DNA of 20,791 nt from JTS-RE94 sp041750795 (lineage in GTDB: Bacteria > Planctomycetota > Planctomycetia > Pirellulales > PALSA-1355), in the NCBI GenBank assembly GCA_041750795.1, contig JBGSYQ010000282.1, forward strand, positions 1 through 20,791, written 5' to 3'. The notes under the pieces are model-generated. The model was not told the DNA's origin. It worked only from the letters and a program-made list of their open reading frames with translations, and ran no database searches. How positions within the stretch are numbered: position 1 is the stretch's first letter; every line of letters begins with the position of its first letter. Below are positions 7,202 through 13,889 of this stretch, one piece after another. The position numbers and the translations under genes are program-made.

Positions 7202-7714
7202 TCAGGCGTTTACCAGCTTCGACAGGCCGGCCAGTGCTTGCTGCGCGTTTTCGATGCCGCCCAGCCGAGACGCCAGTCCCTTGGCCAACACCAGGTGCTC
7301 GTACGGCACGCTGTGGACTGTCGGGCTGGCCACCGAACCGCGCTTCTTCGACACGCTCTTGCGCAGCGTGCTGACCTGCGCCGAGGTGACCTTGATGCCG
7401 CGGCCGGCCAGCAACGCGATCACGTCGCGCGGGCGGCCGTCGACTCCCACCTCGCCCCAGGCGCCGCGAATGGCCTCGGCCTTGCTCACGCCGCCACTCC
7501 CCTTGCGACGGTTCGACTTCTTGCCCTTCGTGGTCGAACCGCGCCCGTACTTGATCTTGTTGACCAGGGCGTTCGAGGCCTTCACGCCGCGCTCGGCCAG
7601 CATGCCTTGCACGGCCTTTACGTTGGCCTTGGGGTTCTTCTTGAGAATCTCGCGGATCACTTCGCTGCGGTTGGCGCTCTTCGCGGCCGTTTTCGTCTTT
7701 GCCAAGGTAGTCAT
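7202..7714 (-). CDS. Basic duplicated helix-turn-helix-like protein (planctomycete type)
   Basis: 170 residues, strongly basic. Two copies of a helical unit are visible: residues 17-55 (SEVIREIL..NP.ANVKAVQGMLAERGVKASNALVNKIKY) and 79-120 (AEAIRGAW.., RDVIALLAGRGIKVTSAQVSTLRKS), joined by a Lys/Arg/Gly/Ser linker (56-78). The shared pattern, a helix, then 'V..LL..RGIKV....V..L', suits a small DNA-binding fold. The C-terminus (141-170, LASRLGGIENAQQALAGLSKL) is a predicted amphipathic helix. A chromatin or transcription role is inference. GGGGAG at 7715-7720 touches the ATG directly, whereas the TTG at codon 4 (7705) is at ideal spacing and gives MAKTKTAAK, so that may be the true start. Confidence 0.8.
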   Translation of the reverse strand: MTTLAKTKTAAKSANRSEVIREILKKNPKANVKAVQGMLAERGVKASNALVNKIKYGRGSTTKGKKSNRRKGSGGVSKAEAIRGAWGEVGVDGRPRDVIALLAGRGIKVTSAQVSTLRKSVSKKRGSVASPTVHSVPYEHLVLAKGLASRLGGIENAQQALAGLSKLVNA

Positions 7715-7927
7715 CTCCCCAATAGGTAAGTATGAATGTCAGTTGCGCCGCGCTTCGCACTGTCTCCGCTGAGTTCGAGCAATCGTTGCGGCGGCGGGCT
7801 CGCTCGCGGTCACCTTAACAACAGTCTCCGCAAGGCGTCCAGTATGATACTAGCGCGCCGCACCTTCACCCATAGTCCCATTGGGTCGCATGATAGCCTA
7901 TCTGGGTGAGTATCCACTGATTCCTCC

Positions 7928-8410
7928 TCACACTCCCGGCAGGCCCTGCGCTCGGCGCCATGCGGATAGTTGTCCCAGGTGTTGACCCTGGTGAGAGGTG
8001 AGAATGTGAACCATCGCCACTCCCACGGTCGGCATCAACGTGCGCAACTTTGGATTGGGAAATTCCCGGGCCAGGTCCTCGTCGCTCGCGCCCCGCACGG
8101 CATCGACGATCCGCTGATATGCCGTTTCGTATGCCTGCCACAACTCGGCCTTGGACGGATACTTCGAACCATCGTTCAACGGCTTCGATGCCACGTTGAA
8201 AAGTTCCTTCCACTCGGGTGACATCGTCGGTTTCTGCCCCCACACGGCAATCATGGAATCGAACACATAGGCCAAATGCCCCAACACCCAGGCAGCGTGA
8301 TTCATGCCCGCGGCCGGTTGTGCCGCCATCTGCTCGTCGGGAATGTCCGCCACCAGTCGACGCGCATAGTCGACGTTCAAGCCAGCCGCCGTTAACAAGT
8401 AGTCGCGCAT
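7928..8410 (-). CDS. DinB/YfiT-fold putative metal-dependent protein
   Basis: 160 residues, the typical length of the DinB four-helix-bundle superfamily. The characteristic metal-binding histidines are present: His45 in WVLGHLAYV on helix 2, and His140 and His144 in HILTSHQGQHLGQLSAWRRAQG on the last helix. Superfamily members include thiol-dependent transferases and DNA-damage-induced proteins; most are of unknown substrate, and no substrate is inferred here. GGGAGG lies 9 nt before the ATG. The gene is 41 bp downstream of the SMP-30-like gene on the same strand and could be cotranscribed. The 213 bp between it and the basic protein gene hold only a weak inverted repeat (CACCCATAG...CTATCTGGGTG near 7868-7915). 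Confidence 0.88.
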   Translation of the reverse strand: MRDYLLTAAGLNVDYARRLVADIPDEQMAAQPAAGMNHAAWVLGHLAYVFDSMIAVWGQKPTMSPEWKELFNVASKPLNDGSKYPSKAELWQAYETAYQRIVDAVRGASDEDLAREFPNPKLRTLMPTVGVAMVHILTSHQGQHLGQLSAWRRAQGLPGV

Positions 8411-8451
8411 TACAAGGATCCTCCCGTTCGATTGCCTGTTGAGATAGCCGG

Positions 8452-9507
8452 CTATTTCTTGAACGGCACGTGGTAGCCCGGCACTTTCAAGCGCACGCGG
8501 TACAAGCTGGTATCCACCGTCACGTATAAGAGCGTGTCGTCGTTGCCGATGCCGAACTCGACGTTGCTGGGCAGTCCCACCGGCGTTTCGTCGGCGCTTT
8601 GGTTCGCGGGCCCCGTCGGCAGAAAGGCCAGTTCCTTGCCCGTCGGATCGATCACCATCACGCCGGGCCGTTTCAAGCTGCGCGCGGTGAGATAGATATT
8701 CCCCTGCACGTCGACGCAGATGCCGTCGCAGCCGTTTTCGGTGCCGAAGTCGACGAGCGTCTTCCGCTCACCGGCGACCAGGCCGTCGGCTCCCAGCGGA
8801 AAGGCATAGACTTTCATCGCGCCCGGCAGGGGTGGCGGTGCATTCGGATCCGTCGCATCGGCGCCATTGTTATGGTCGACCAGGTACAGCGTTTTCTCGT
8901 CCGGCGACAGTGCGATGCCATTGGGCTTTTCCACCTCGTGGGTCACTTCCACCAAGGTGCCGTCGACGTCGATGCGATAGACGGCCCGATGCTCCAGCTC
9001 GCGCGGCTCGTGCCCGCCGTAGCGCGGATCGGTGAAATAGATGCGCCCCTTGGTATCGATGCACAAGTCGTTGGGCGCATTGAATCGCTTGCCCTGATAC
9101 GCATCGACGATGACTTCGCGCTTGCCGGTTTTCAAATTCCACTTCGAGACGCAACGGCCGCCGTAGTCCGAGCCTTCGCAAGCGATCAGATCGCCGTTGG
9201 CGTCGCACCACAGTCCGTTGGCTTTGCCGCTGTCGGCGGCGAAGATCGACGTCTTGCCGGTAGCCGGATCGAACCGCACGATCATGCCCGGGTCGGTTCC
9301 GTTGGCAATATCGGTGAAATAAATGCTGCCGTCGGGCGCCACCGCCGGCCCCTCGGTCAATCCGCCGTTGAGCTTGGCGGTGCGCGTGTAGACTTTTTCC
9401 AGCTTCGCCCCCGCCGGCACGATCGGATTCTCGGCCGCCGGTGTGCGGGCACTATAAGCCGCCGACAGTATCACAGCCACCAGCACGACCGTCACAAGCG
9501 TACGCAT
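8452..9507 (-). CDS. Exported SMP-30/gluconolactonase-like six-bladed propeller protein
   Basis: 351 residues from ATG 9507, which has AGGAG at 8 nt and starts a clear signal peptide (MRTLVTVVLVAVILSAAYSA); a longer frame from 9570 lacks that logic. The four metal ligands expected for SMP-30 lactonases appear in order: Glu52 (TEGPA), Asn146 (NAPND), Asn196 (KPNGIAL) and Asp261 (GCDGICVD). Expected reaction: hydrolysis of a sugar lactone or similar lactone to its acid, outside the cytoplasm. It lies 83 bp after the Ldh_2-family dehydrogenase gene on the same strand; a dehydrogenase that forms a lactone or oxo-acid and a lactonase are a common pairing. The actual substrate is unknown. Confidence 0.9.
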   Translation of the reverse strand: MRTLVTVVLVAVILSAAYSARTPAAENPIVPAGAKLEKVYTRTAKLNGGLTEGPAVAPDGSIYFTDIANGTDPGMIVRFDPATGKTSIFAADSGKANGLWCDANGDLIACEGSDYGGRCVSKWNLKTGKREVIVDAYQGKRFNAPNDLCIDTKGRIYFTDPRYGGHEPRELEHRAVYRIDVDGTLVEVTHEVEKPNGIALSPDEKTLYLVDHNNGADATDPNAPPPLPGAMKVYAFPLGADGLVAGERKTLVDFGTENGCDGICVDVQGNIYLTARSLKRPGVMVIDPTGKELAFLPTGPANQSADETPVGLPSNVEFGIGNDDTLLYVTVDTSLYRVRLKVPGYHVPFKK

Positions 9508-9590
9508 CGGTTGATCTCCTAGGTAGTCGTTTGAAAGGGGCCGGGAGTCATTGTTGTACCGCATTGGCACGATGAATCACGTCCCGTTTG

Positions 9591-10634
9591 CTAGCTACTC
9601 TCCACCGGCACCTGCAGTGAAATGCACACGTCGACCAGCGACTGCCAGGTGGTGGCGTCCAGCTCGATGCCGTCGCGCAGCCGCCGGGCCTTGGTTTGCT
9701 CTTCGATTTCGCCGGGCATGAGAATCTGGCCGTCGGGAAAAACCTTCTCCGAGCTCTTCACCCACTCGACAAACGCTTTCACGTCCGCCGCAAATGCGTC
9801 GTGCTCGGCGAAGCGCTCGGGCTCCAGATAAATCGACAACATGCCGTTGGCCAGCCGGTCTTTCTTGGCCGGCGTGCTGGCGCCGCCACCGGTGAGCGAG
9901 CCGGCCAGCAGTTCCGTAATCACACCCAAGGCGTATCCCTTGTGTCCGGCCACCGACAGGATGGCGCCCGGCGGGTCGCCGTAAAATACCTTGGGATCCG
10001 TGGTCGGCTGGCCCTGCGAGTCGATGATGCAACCTGCGGGCACCGTCACACCCTTGTTAAAGGCCACGCGCAGCTTGCCTTCGGCGATCGTGCAACAGGA
10101 CATGTCCATGATGATCGGCGAGCCTCCATCGACCGGCACGCCGGCCGCCACCGGATTGGCGCTCAGCCGCCGATTGATGCCTCCGAACGGCGCCACCAGA
10201 ATGCCCGCGCCGCTGGTGTTCACGAAATGGATCGACATCAGTCCGGCCTCGGCAGCCATCATGGGCCAGTCGCCGATACGCCCCAGGTGCCCCGCATTGC
10301 GCAAGCCAATCACGCTCACGCCGTGCTTCCGGCACTTGTCGATGCCCAGGCGCGCCGCCTGCTCGCCGATCGACTGTCCGAAGCCGTAGTTGCCGTCGAC
10401 CACCGCCAGCACTTCGTTTTCCAGCACGATTTCGATCTGCTGATTGGCCAGCACCTTGCCGTCGCGCAAAAACTGGATGTACGTGGGAATGCGAATCACG
10501 CCGTGCGAATCGTGCCCCACCAGGTTCGATTCGGTCAGATAGTGTCCGATCCGCGCGGCTTCCTCGGCCTGGCAGCCGGCGGCGGTGAAAATATCAGTCG
10601 TCAGTTTCTTCAGCCGGTCGTGCGGAATGATCAT
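9591..10634 (-). CDS. Ldh_2-family NAD(P)-dependent 2-hydroxyacid dehydrogenase (malate/lactate/ureidoglycolate type)
   Basis: 347 residues, full length for the Ldh_2 (YlbC/AllD/ComC) family, which is unrelated in fold to classical lactate dehydrogenase. Signatures: SNLVGHDSHGVIRIP (about 37-50, His44), NAGHLGRIG (113-121, His116), a C-terminal AGHKGYAL motif, and LSANPVAAGVP. Expected reaction: NAD(P)-linked oxidation of a small 2-hydroxycarboxylate to the 2-oxo acid. Members act on malate, L-lactate, ureidoglycolate, sulfolactate and 2,3-diketogulonate, and sequence alone does not decide. The ATG overlaps the stop of the preceding NHL gene in an ATGA, with GAGG about 7 nt upstream, so the two are translationally coupled. 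Confidence 0.92.
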   Translation of the reverse strand: MIIPHDRLKKLTTDIFTAAGCQAEEAARIGHYLTESNLVGHDSHGVIRIPTYIQFLRDGKVLANQQIEIVLENEVLAVVDGNYGFGQSIGEQAARLGIDKCRKHGVSVIGLRNAGHLGRIGDWPMMAAEAGLMSIHFVNTSGAGILVAPFGGINRRLSANPVAAGVPVDGGSPIIMDMSCCTIAEGKLRVAFNKGVTVPAGCIIDSQGQPTTDPKVFYGDPPGAILSVAGHKGYALGVITELLAGSLTGGGASTPAKKDRLANGMLSIYLEPERFAEHDAFAADVKAFVEWVKSSEKVFPDGQILMPGEIEEQTKARRLRDGIELDATTWQSLVDVCISLQVPVESS

Positions 10635-11665
10635 CGAGGTTCCTCAGGCGTGATACGGACAAACTTTTGCAAGGCGGGGCAGTCGGGCGGCACCATGCCC
10701 TGGTTGCCTCCGGCCGAAAACGTCACTTCGCTCACATACAAATCGCCGAAGCGATCGACCCACACGTCGTGTGGCGCAAAGAAATCGCCCGCCGCGCAGG
10801 GATCGTCGCCGCCGCCCCAACGTGCCTGCAACTCGCCGGCCCGATTGAAAATGCTCACGCGCCCGCCGGTCGGATTCCCCGGCGGCGGCGCGTTGCCCGG
10901 AAACATACCCGCGCGATAGCCCAACTCGGCCACGAACACGCGATCCGCCGCGTCGATGAACACCTCGCACGGCCGTGCAATATCGGTCCACTCCGCCAGA
11001 TACTCGCCCGCAGGCGTAAAGAACTGAATGCGGCTGTTCTCCCGATCGGCGACCGCCACGGTGCCGTGCCGGTCGACGGCGATGCCGTGCGGCACGTGAA
11101 ACTCTCCTGGCCCCGCGCCCGGCGCGCCCCACGATGAGATCAGCCGGCCATCCGGCGCGAAGCGATGCACCCGCGCGTTGCCATAACCGTCGGCAACGTA
11201 GATCTCGCCGCTGGGCGAAAGCGCCAAGTTCGTCGGCATGTTGAACGGTCCGGCCGATTGACGAATCGTGCGATAGTCGATCGTCGTGGCGCCGGTGTCG
11301 GAGCGCCGGCCAACTTCGCCCAGCGTGAGCAACAACTCACCCTCGGGCGTGAACTTGTACACGGCGTGACCAAAATCGTCGACGCAGTAAATCGCATCGT
11401 CCGGGCCGATGGTGATGCCGTGCGGCCGCACGAACACGTCCTCGCCCCACGAGCGCAGGAATCGCCCCTCGCGGTCGAAGACAATCACCGGATGCCCGCC
11501 CCGATTGAGCACCAGCGCGTTGCCCGCGGCGTCGGTGGCCACGCCCACCACGTCCAGGTAGCGCCAGCCGTCCGGCAGTTGTCCCCAACCCACCAGCGCG
11601 CGATAGCGCAAGTCGCCCTGGCCCACAATGACTTCCGCTTCGGCCGGCACTAATTGTTTACTCAT
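10631..11665 (-). CDS. NHL-repeat beta-propeller protein (peptidyl-alpha-hydroxyglycine lyase-like)
   Basis: 344 residues from ATG 11665 (MSKQLVPAEAEV), with GGGGA about 9 nt upstream. The frame extends to 11749, but that extension is translation of the repeat at 11704-11762 and is rejected. At least five NHL-type blades are visible by their 'VPHGIAVD..G.VAVADRENSRIQFF' pattern, at about residues 50-80, 85-115, 145-180, 190-220 and 295-330. No signal peptide, so it is probably cytoplasmic. The architecture resembles the lyase domain of peptidylglycine alpha-amidating enzymes and many unassigned bacterial propellers. It shares a 4-bp overlap with the Ldh_2 gene downstream, which implies a common pathway. 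Confidence 0.88.
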   Translation of the reverse strand: MSKQLVPAEAEVIVGQGDLRYRALVGWGQLPDGWRYLDVVGVATDAAGNALVLNRGGHPVIVFDREGRFLRSWGEDVFVRPHGITIGPDDAIYCVDDFGHAVYKFTPEGELLLTLGEVGRRSDTGATTIDYRTIRQSAGPFNMPTNLALSPSGEIYVADGYGNARVHRFAPDGRLISSWGAPGAGPGEFHVPHGIAVDRHGTVAVADRENSRIQFFTPAGEYLAEWTDIARPCEVFIDAADRVFVAELGYRAGMFPGNAPPPGNPTGGRVSIFNRAGELQARWGGGDDPCAAGDFFAPHDVWVDRFGDLYVSEVTFSAGGNQGMVPPDCPALQKFVRITPEEPR

Positions 11666-11703
11666 CGCTGGCAGTCCCCTTTTTTCGGTGTCCGCGCGCA
11701 AAA

Positions 11704-11762
11704 CAGTTTGTTGAAGCATGCCGTCGTGGCATTTTTCAACAGGCGCCAAGTGCGAAGCAAAG
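11704..11762 (-). repeat. Five-hairpin palindromic repeat, copy C (truncated)
   Basis: Retains one terminal arm, the AAAAATGCC-type hairpin (about 11710-11740) and half of the GTGCGAAGC hairpin. The remaining hairpins are lost. It fills most of the gap between the MFS transporter stop (8 bp away) and the start of the NHL gene (38 bp away). Confidence 0.85.
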
Positions 11763-11770
11763 TCGATGGT

Positions 11771-13060
11771 TCATTCCAACGGCGCCACCGCGCCGCGCTC
11801 GTCCGGCGGCTCGGGCAGCAATAGCGCCACGCCGGCGGCCGGCAGGAACAGAAACCCCGCATATAACAGCGCCAGCCGAAAGTCGCCAACCTCGGCGAAC
11901 AATCCGAAAAACACCGTCCCGGCGGCCGCGGCGATCCGCCCGAAGTTATAGCAAAATCCGGCGCCGGTGGTGCGCAACAGCGTGGGAAACAACGGCGGCA
12001 TGTACATCGTAAACAACGCAAACAGCCCGCTGGCCGCCCCCAGCACCGCCAGCGGCAGCCACATCTCGTCGTGCGTGCGCGGCTTGTAGTACGTCGCCGT
12101 CATGGCCACGAAGTACAGCACGAACAGCATCGAGATCGCCAGCCGATAGCCGACCCGCCGCGCTAGCGCCGCTGCCAGAAAGTTGCCCACCACGCTCGAA
12201 ACCATAATCACCAGCACGGCACGACCCACCAGCTCGGTGCGCTCGCCGTCGGTCCACGTCGCCACGTCGGGCAGGTAGCGCAGCGCCTGCGCGCTCCAGA
12301 ACATGAACGCCCAATGCCCGCTCAACCCCAGCGAGCACACCAGCAGCGTCAGGATCGAAGTGCGCCGCACGTTGCCGCGGAACAACTCCCACACGCTGGG
12401 TTCCTGCCCGCCTTGGTCGCGCTTGGCCGCGTGCCACTCCTCGGTCTCCGGCACCGCGCGGCGGATCCACAAGGTCACCAGCGCCGGCAGCACGCCCACC
12501 AGAAACACATAACGATAAGGCAGCGCGGCCATTAATATCGCCGCCAACGACGCCAGCATGATGCCCACGTTGACCGCCGTTTGCAGCACGGCCGCCAGCC
12601 ACGGGCGCCATTCCTTGGGCCAGGTTTCCGACAACAGCGCCGCTCCCACCGCCCACTCGCCGCCGATCCCCAACGCCGCCAGGAAGCGAAAGACGAGCAA
12701 CTGCCACCACGTCTGGGCAAACGTCGACAGGCCCGTGAAGATCGCGTAGGTCAGAATCGTCAGCACCAGCGCCCGACTGCGTCCCAGTCGATCGCCGATC
12801 CGCCCGAAGAAAGCGCCCCCCAATGCCCAGCCAACCAGGAACGATGCCTGAATGATCGAACCGTACGTGCCGACCTGCGGGTCGTTGACGTCGGCCGCCA
12901 GCAACTCGGCCACGAACGGCAACGCCACCAGCGTATACAAGTGCATGTCCAGCCCGTCGAACAGCCACCCCAGCCAGGCGGCAATGCCCGAGCGCCACTG
13001 CGCGCCCGTGATGTCGCCAAGCCGCGTGATGTTCTGGGAATCCGAGACGGATGCTTGCAT
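11771..13060 (-). CDS. MFS transporter, carboxylate:H+ symporter-like
   Basis: 429 residues from the ATG at 13060 (MQASVSDSQNITRL); the frame is open to 13153 but the extra residues look non-functional. About twelve membrane segments. Signatures: FDGLDMHLYTLVALPF in segment 1, the MFS loop motif GRIGDRLGRSRAL after segment 2, and FRFLAALGIGGEWAVGAALLSE in segment 4. This combination is typical of aromatic-acid, lactate or sialate H+ symporters (AAHS/SHS groups). Expected role: uptake of an organic acid across the inner membrane. It is the first gene of a same-strand run with the NHL, Ldh_2 and SMP-30 genes. No convincing Shine-Dalgarno sequence precedes the chosen start, so the start is uncertain. 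Confidence 0.9.
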   Translation of the reverse strand: MQASVSDSQNITRLGDITGAQWRSGIAAWLGWLFDGLDMHLYTLVALPFVAELLAADVNDPQVGTYGSIIQASFLVGWALGGAFFGRIGDRLGRSRALVLTILTYAIFTGLSTFAQTWWQLLVFRFLAALGIGGEWAVGAALLSETWPKEWRPWLAAVLQTAVNVGIMLASLAAILMAALPYRYVFLVGVLPALVTLWIRRAVPETEEWHAAKRDQGGQEPSVWELFRGNVRRTSILTLLVCSLGLSGHWAFMFWSAQALRYLPDVATWTDGERTELVGRAVLVIMVSSVVGNFLAAALARRVGYRLAISMLFVLYFVAMTATYYKPRTHDEMWLPLAVLGAASGLFALFTMYMPPLFPTLLRTTGAGFCYNFGRIAAAAGTVFFGLFAEVGDFRLALLYAGFLFLPAAGVALLLPEPPDERGAVAPLE

Positions 13061-13280
13061 GGACGACGTGGGGGGATCTGGTAAGGTCCAACGAGCGCGC
13101 ACGACCAGCCCGGCAAGATACACCGCGGCGTGGCGCGTTGCTAGCATCGCCAACGCATCGGCATGTCAAACGCGGGCAAGTGGGCAAGGCGTTGGGCCGC
13201 CGCGCGATCGATTCATTCCGCAGCCCTTACGTTGCCGAAAGCACTGCTAGGTTCGTCAAAAGGGAAAAACTCGCCCGCTG
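13061..13280. other. Divergent intergenic region between the MFS transporter and lipoprotein genes, first part
   Basis: This 220-bp stretch, together with repeat copy D (13281-13383), separates two divergent genes and should hold both promoters. I see only a weak minus-strand TTGACG near 13254-13259 with no good -10 at the right distance, and no operator-like palindrome. Confidence 0.4.
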
Positions 13281-13383
13281 GCGGCCCGTTGAGGAATTCG
13301 ACGGGCTGCAAGCCGTGCGGAGCTTTGCTTCGCACTTGGCGAGGTTGCAAAATGCCACGACGGCATTTTTCAACAGACTGCTA
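13281..13383 (+). repeat. Five-hairpin palindromic repeat, copy D (internally deleted)
   Basis: Has the first hairpin (13281-13309, 13-bp stem), the GTGCGGAGC/GCTTCGCAC hairpin and the GCAAAATGCC/GGCATTTTTC hairpin, but lacks about 50 bp carrying the two central hairpins. The first hairpin differs from copies A and E at several stem positions, and pairing is kept: the seventh pair is C-G here and T-A there. It lies 21 bp upstream of the lipoprotein ATG. Confidence 0.85.
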
Positions 13384-13404
13384 CCGCCCGGGGGCAATCC
13401 TGCC

Positions 13405-13614
13405 ATGCGTCGAAGTCTGCGACTATTGATCGTGAGCTTGCTGGTGGCCAACGTCGTCGGCTGCTGTTCGTCGCCGTATCGCCGCTGGCAGGACTACATC
13501 GGCTGGAACAATCCGTGTCCCGATGGCTTCAATGACTATCCGCCCGCGCCCAACACCACGCCCCCCGGCCCGACCACGCCGGCCGTGCTGCCGCCGCCAC
13601 CCTCGGTGGAGTGA
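13405..13614 (+). CDS. Small proline-rich lipoprotein
   Basis: 69 residues. An Arg-Arg start and hydrophobic core (LRLLIVSLLVANVVG) end in a lipobox, V-V-G-C, with Cys20 as the expected lipidated residue and Cys21 beside it. A short domain SPYRRWQDYIGWNNPCPDG follows, then a tail of Pro/Thr repeats (PPAPNTTPPGPTTPAVLPPPP). Anchoring to a membrane is expected; function unknown. The frame extends upstream to 13051, but that part reads through repeat copy D. The only start signal is GGGGG about 11 nt before the ATG, so translation may be weak. It is oriented away from the MFS gene. Confidence 0.7.
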   Translation: MRRSLRLLIVSLLVANVVGCCSSPYRRWQDYIGWNNPCPDGFNDYPPAPNTTPPGPTTPAVLPPPPSVE

Positions 13615-13617
13615 TAA

Positions 13618-13650
13618 TAGGCTGTAGGCTGTAGGCTGTAGGCTGTAGGC
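13618..13650. repeat. TAGGCTG heptamer microsatellite
   Basis: Four perfect tandem copies of the 7-mer TAGGCTG plus TAGGC, beginning 3 bp after the lipoprotein stop codon. The period is not a multiple of three and nothing here looks coding. The following 13651-13731 has no recognisable feature. Confidence 0.95.
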
Positions 13651-13731
13651 GAGGGGCGAGAGGCGGAAGCACGATGCGTCGCGCCGGTGCCATTCGGGCG
13701 AGTGACGCTCCTGAGCTGTGAGCCTCGCGGC

Positions 13732-13889
13732 CTAGCAGTCTGTTGAAGAATTCAACAGGCTGCGACATCGCATGGATGCGATGACAGAATAGCGACGTAA
13801 GTCGTTATTTTGCGCTTCCGTGCGAAGCTTTGCTTCGCACTTGGCGAGGTTGAAAAATGCCAGGACGGCATTTTTCAACAGGCTGCTAG
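13732..13889 (+). repeat. Five-hairpin palindromic repeat, copy E (full length, reference copy)
   Basis: 158 bp bounded by CTAGCAGTCTGTTGAA and TTCAACAGGCTGCTAG, inverted repeats matching at 15 of 16 positions. Five hairpins in order: H1 13735-13763 (13 bp), H2 13766-13783 (CATCGCAT palindrome), H3 13786-13811 (11 bp, GTAA loop), H4 13820-13840 (9 bp, loop TTT), H5 13849-13879 (13 bp, A5 and T5 tracts flanking a GCC/GGC core). The left terminal arm can pair either with the adjacent H1 arm or with the far end, so two folds compete. The right-hand CTAG provides the stop codon of the hydrolase gene at 13886-14851. Confidence 0.92.

Noticed and set aside
11666..11749. N-terminal extension of the NHL protein
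   Set aside because: It translates repeat copy C; similar VEKCHDG-type peptides arise from other copies of the repeat, which shows they are not protein sequence.
13051..13404. Upstream extension of the lipoprotein frame
   Set aside because: Runs through repeat copy D and the divergent promoter region; the lipobox signal peptide starts at 13405.
1421..13889. Repeat family as an ordinary insertion sequence
   Set aside because: Full copies are 154-158 bp with no transposase and no clear target-site duplication; at most a non-autonomous element.
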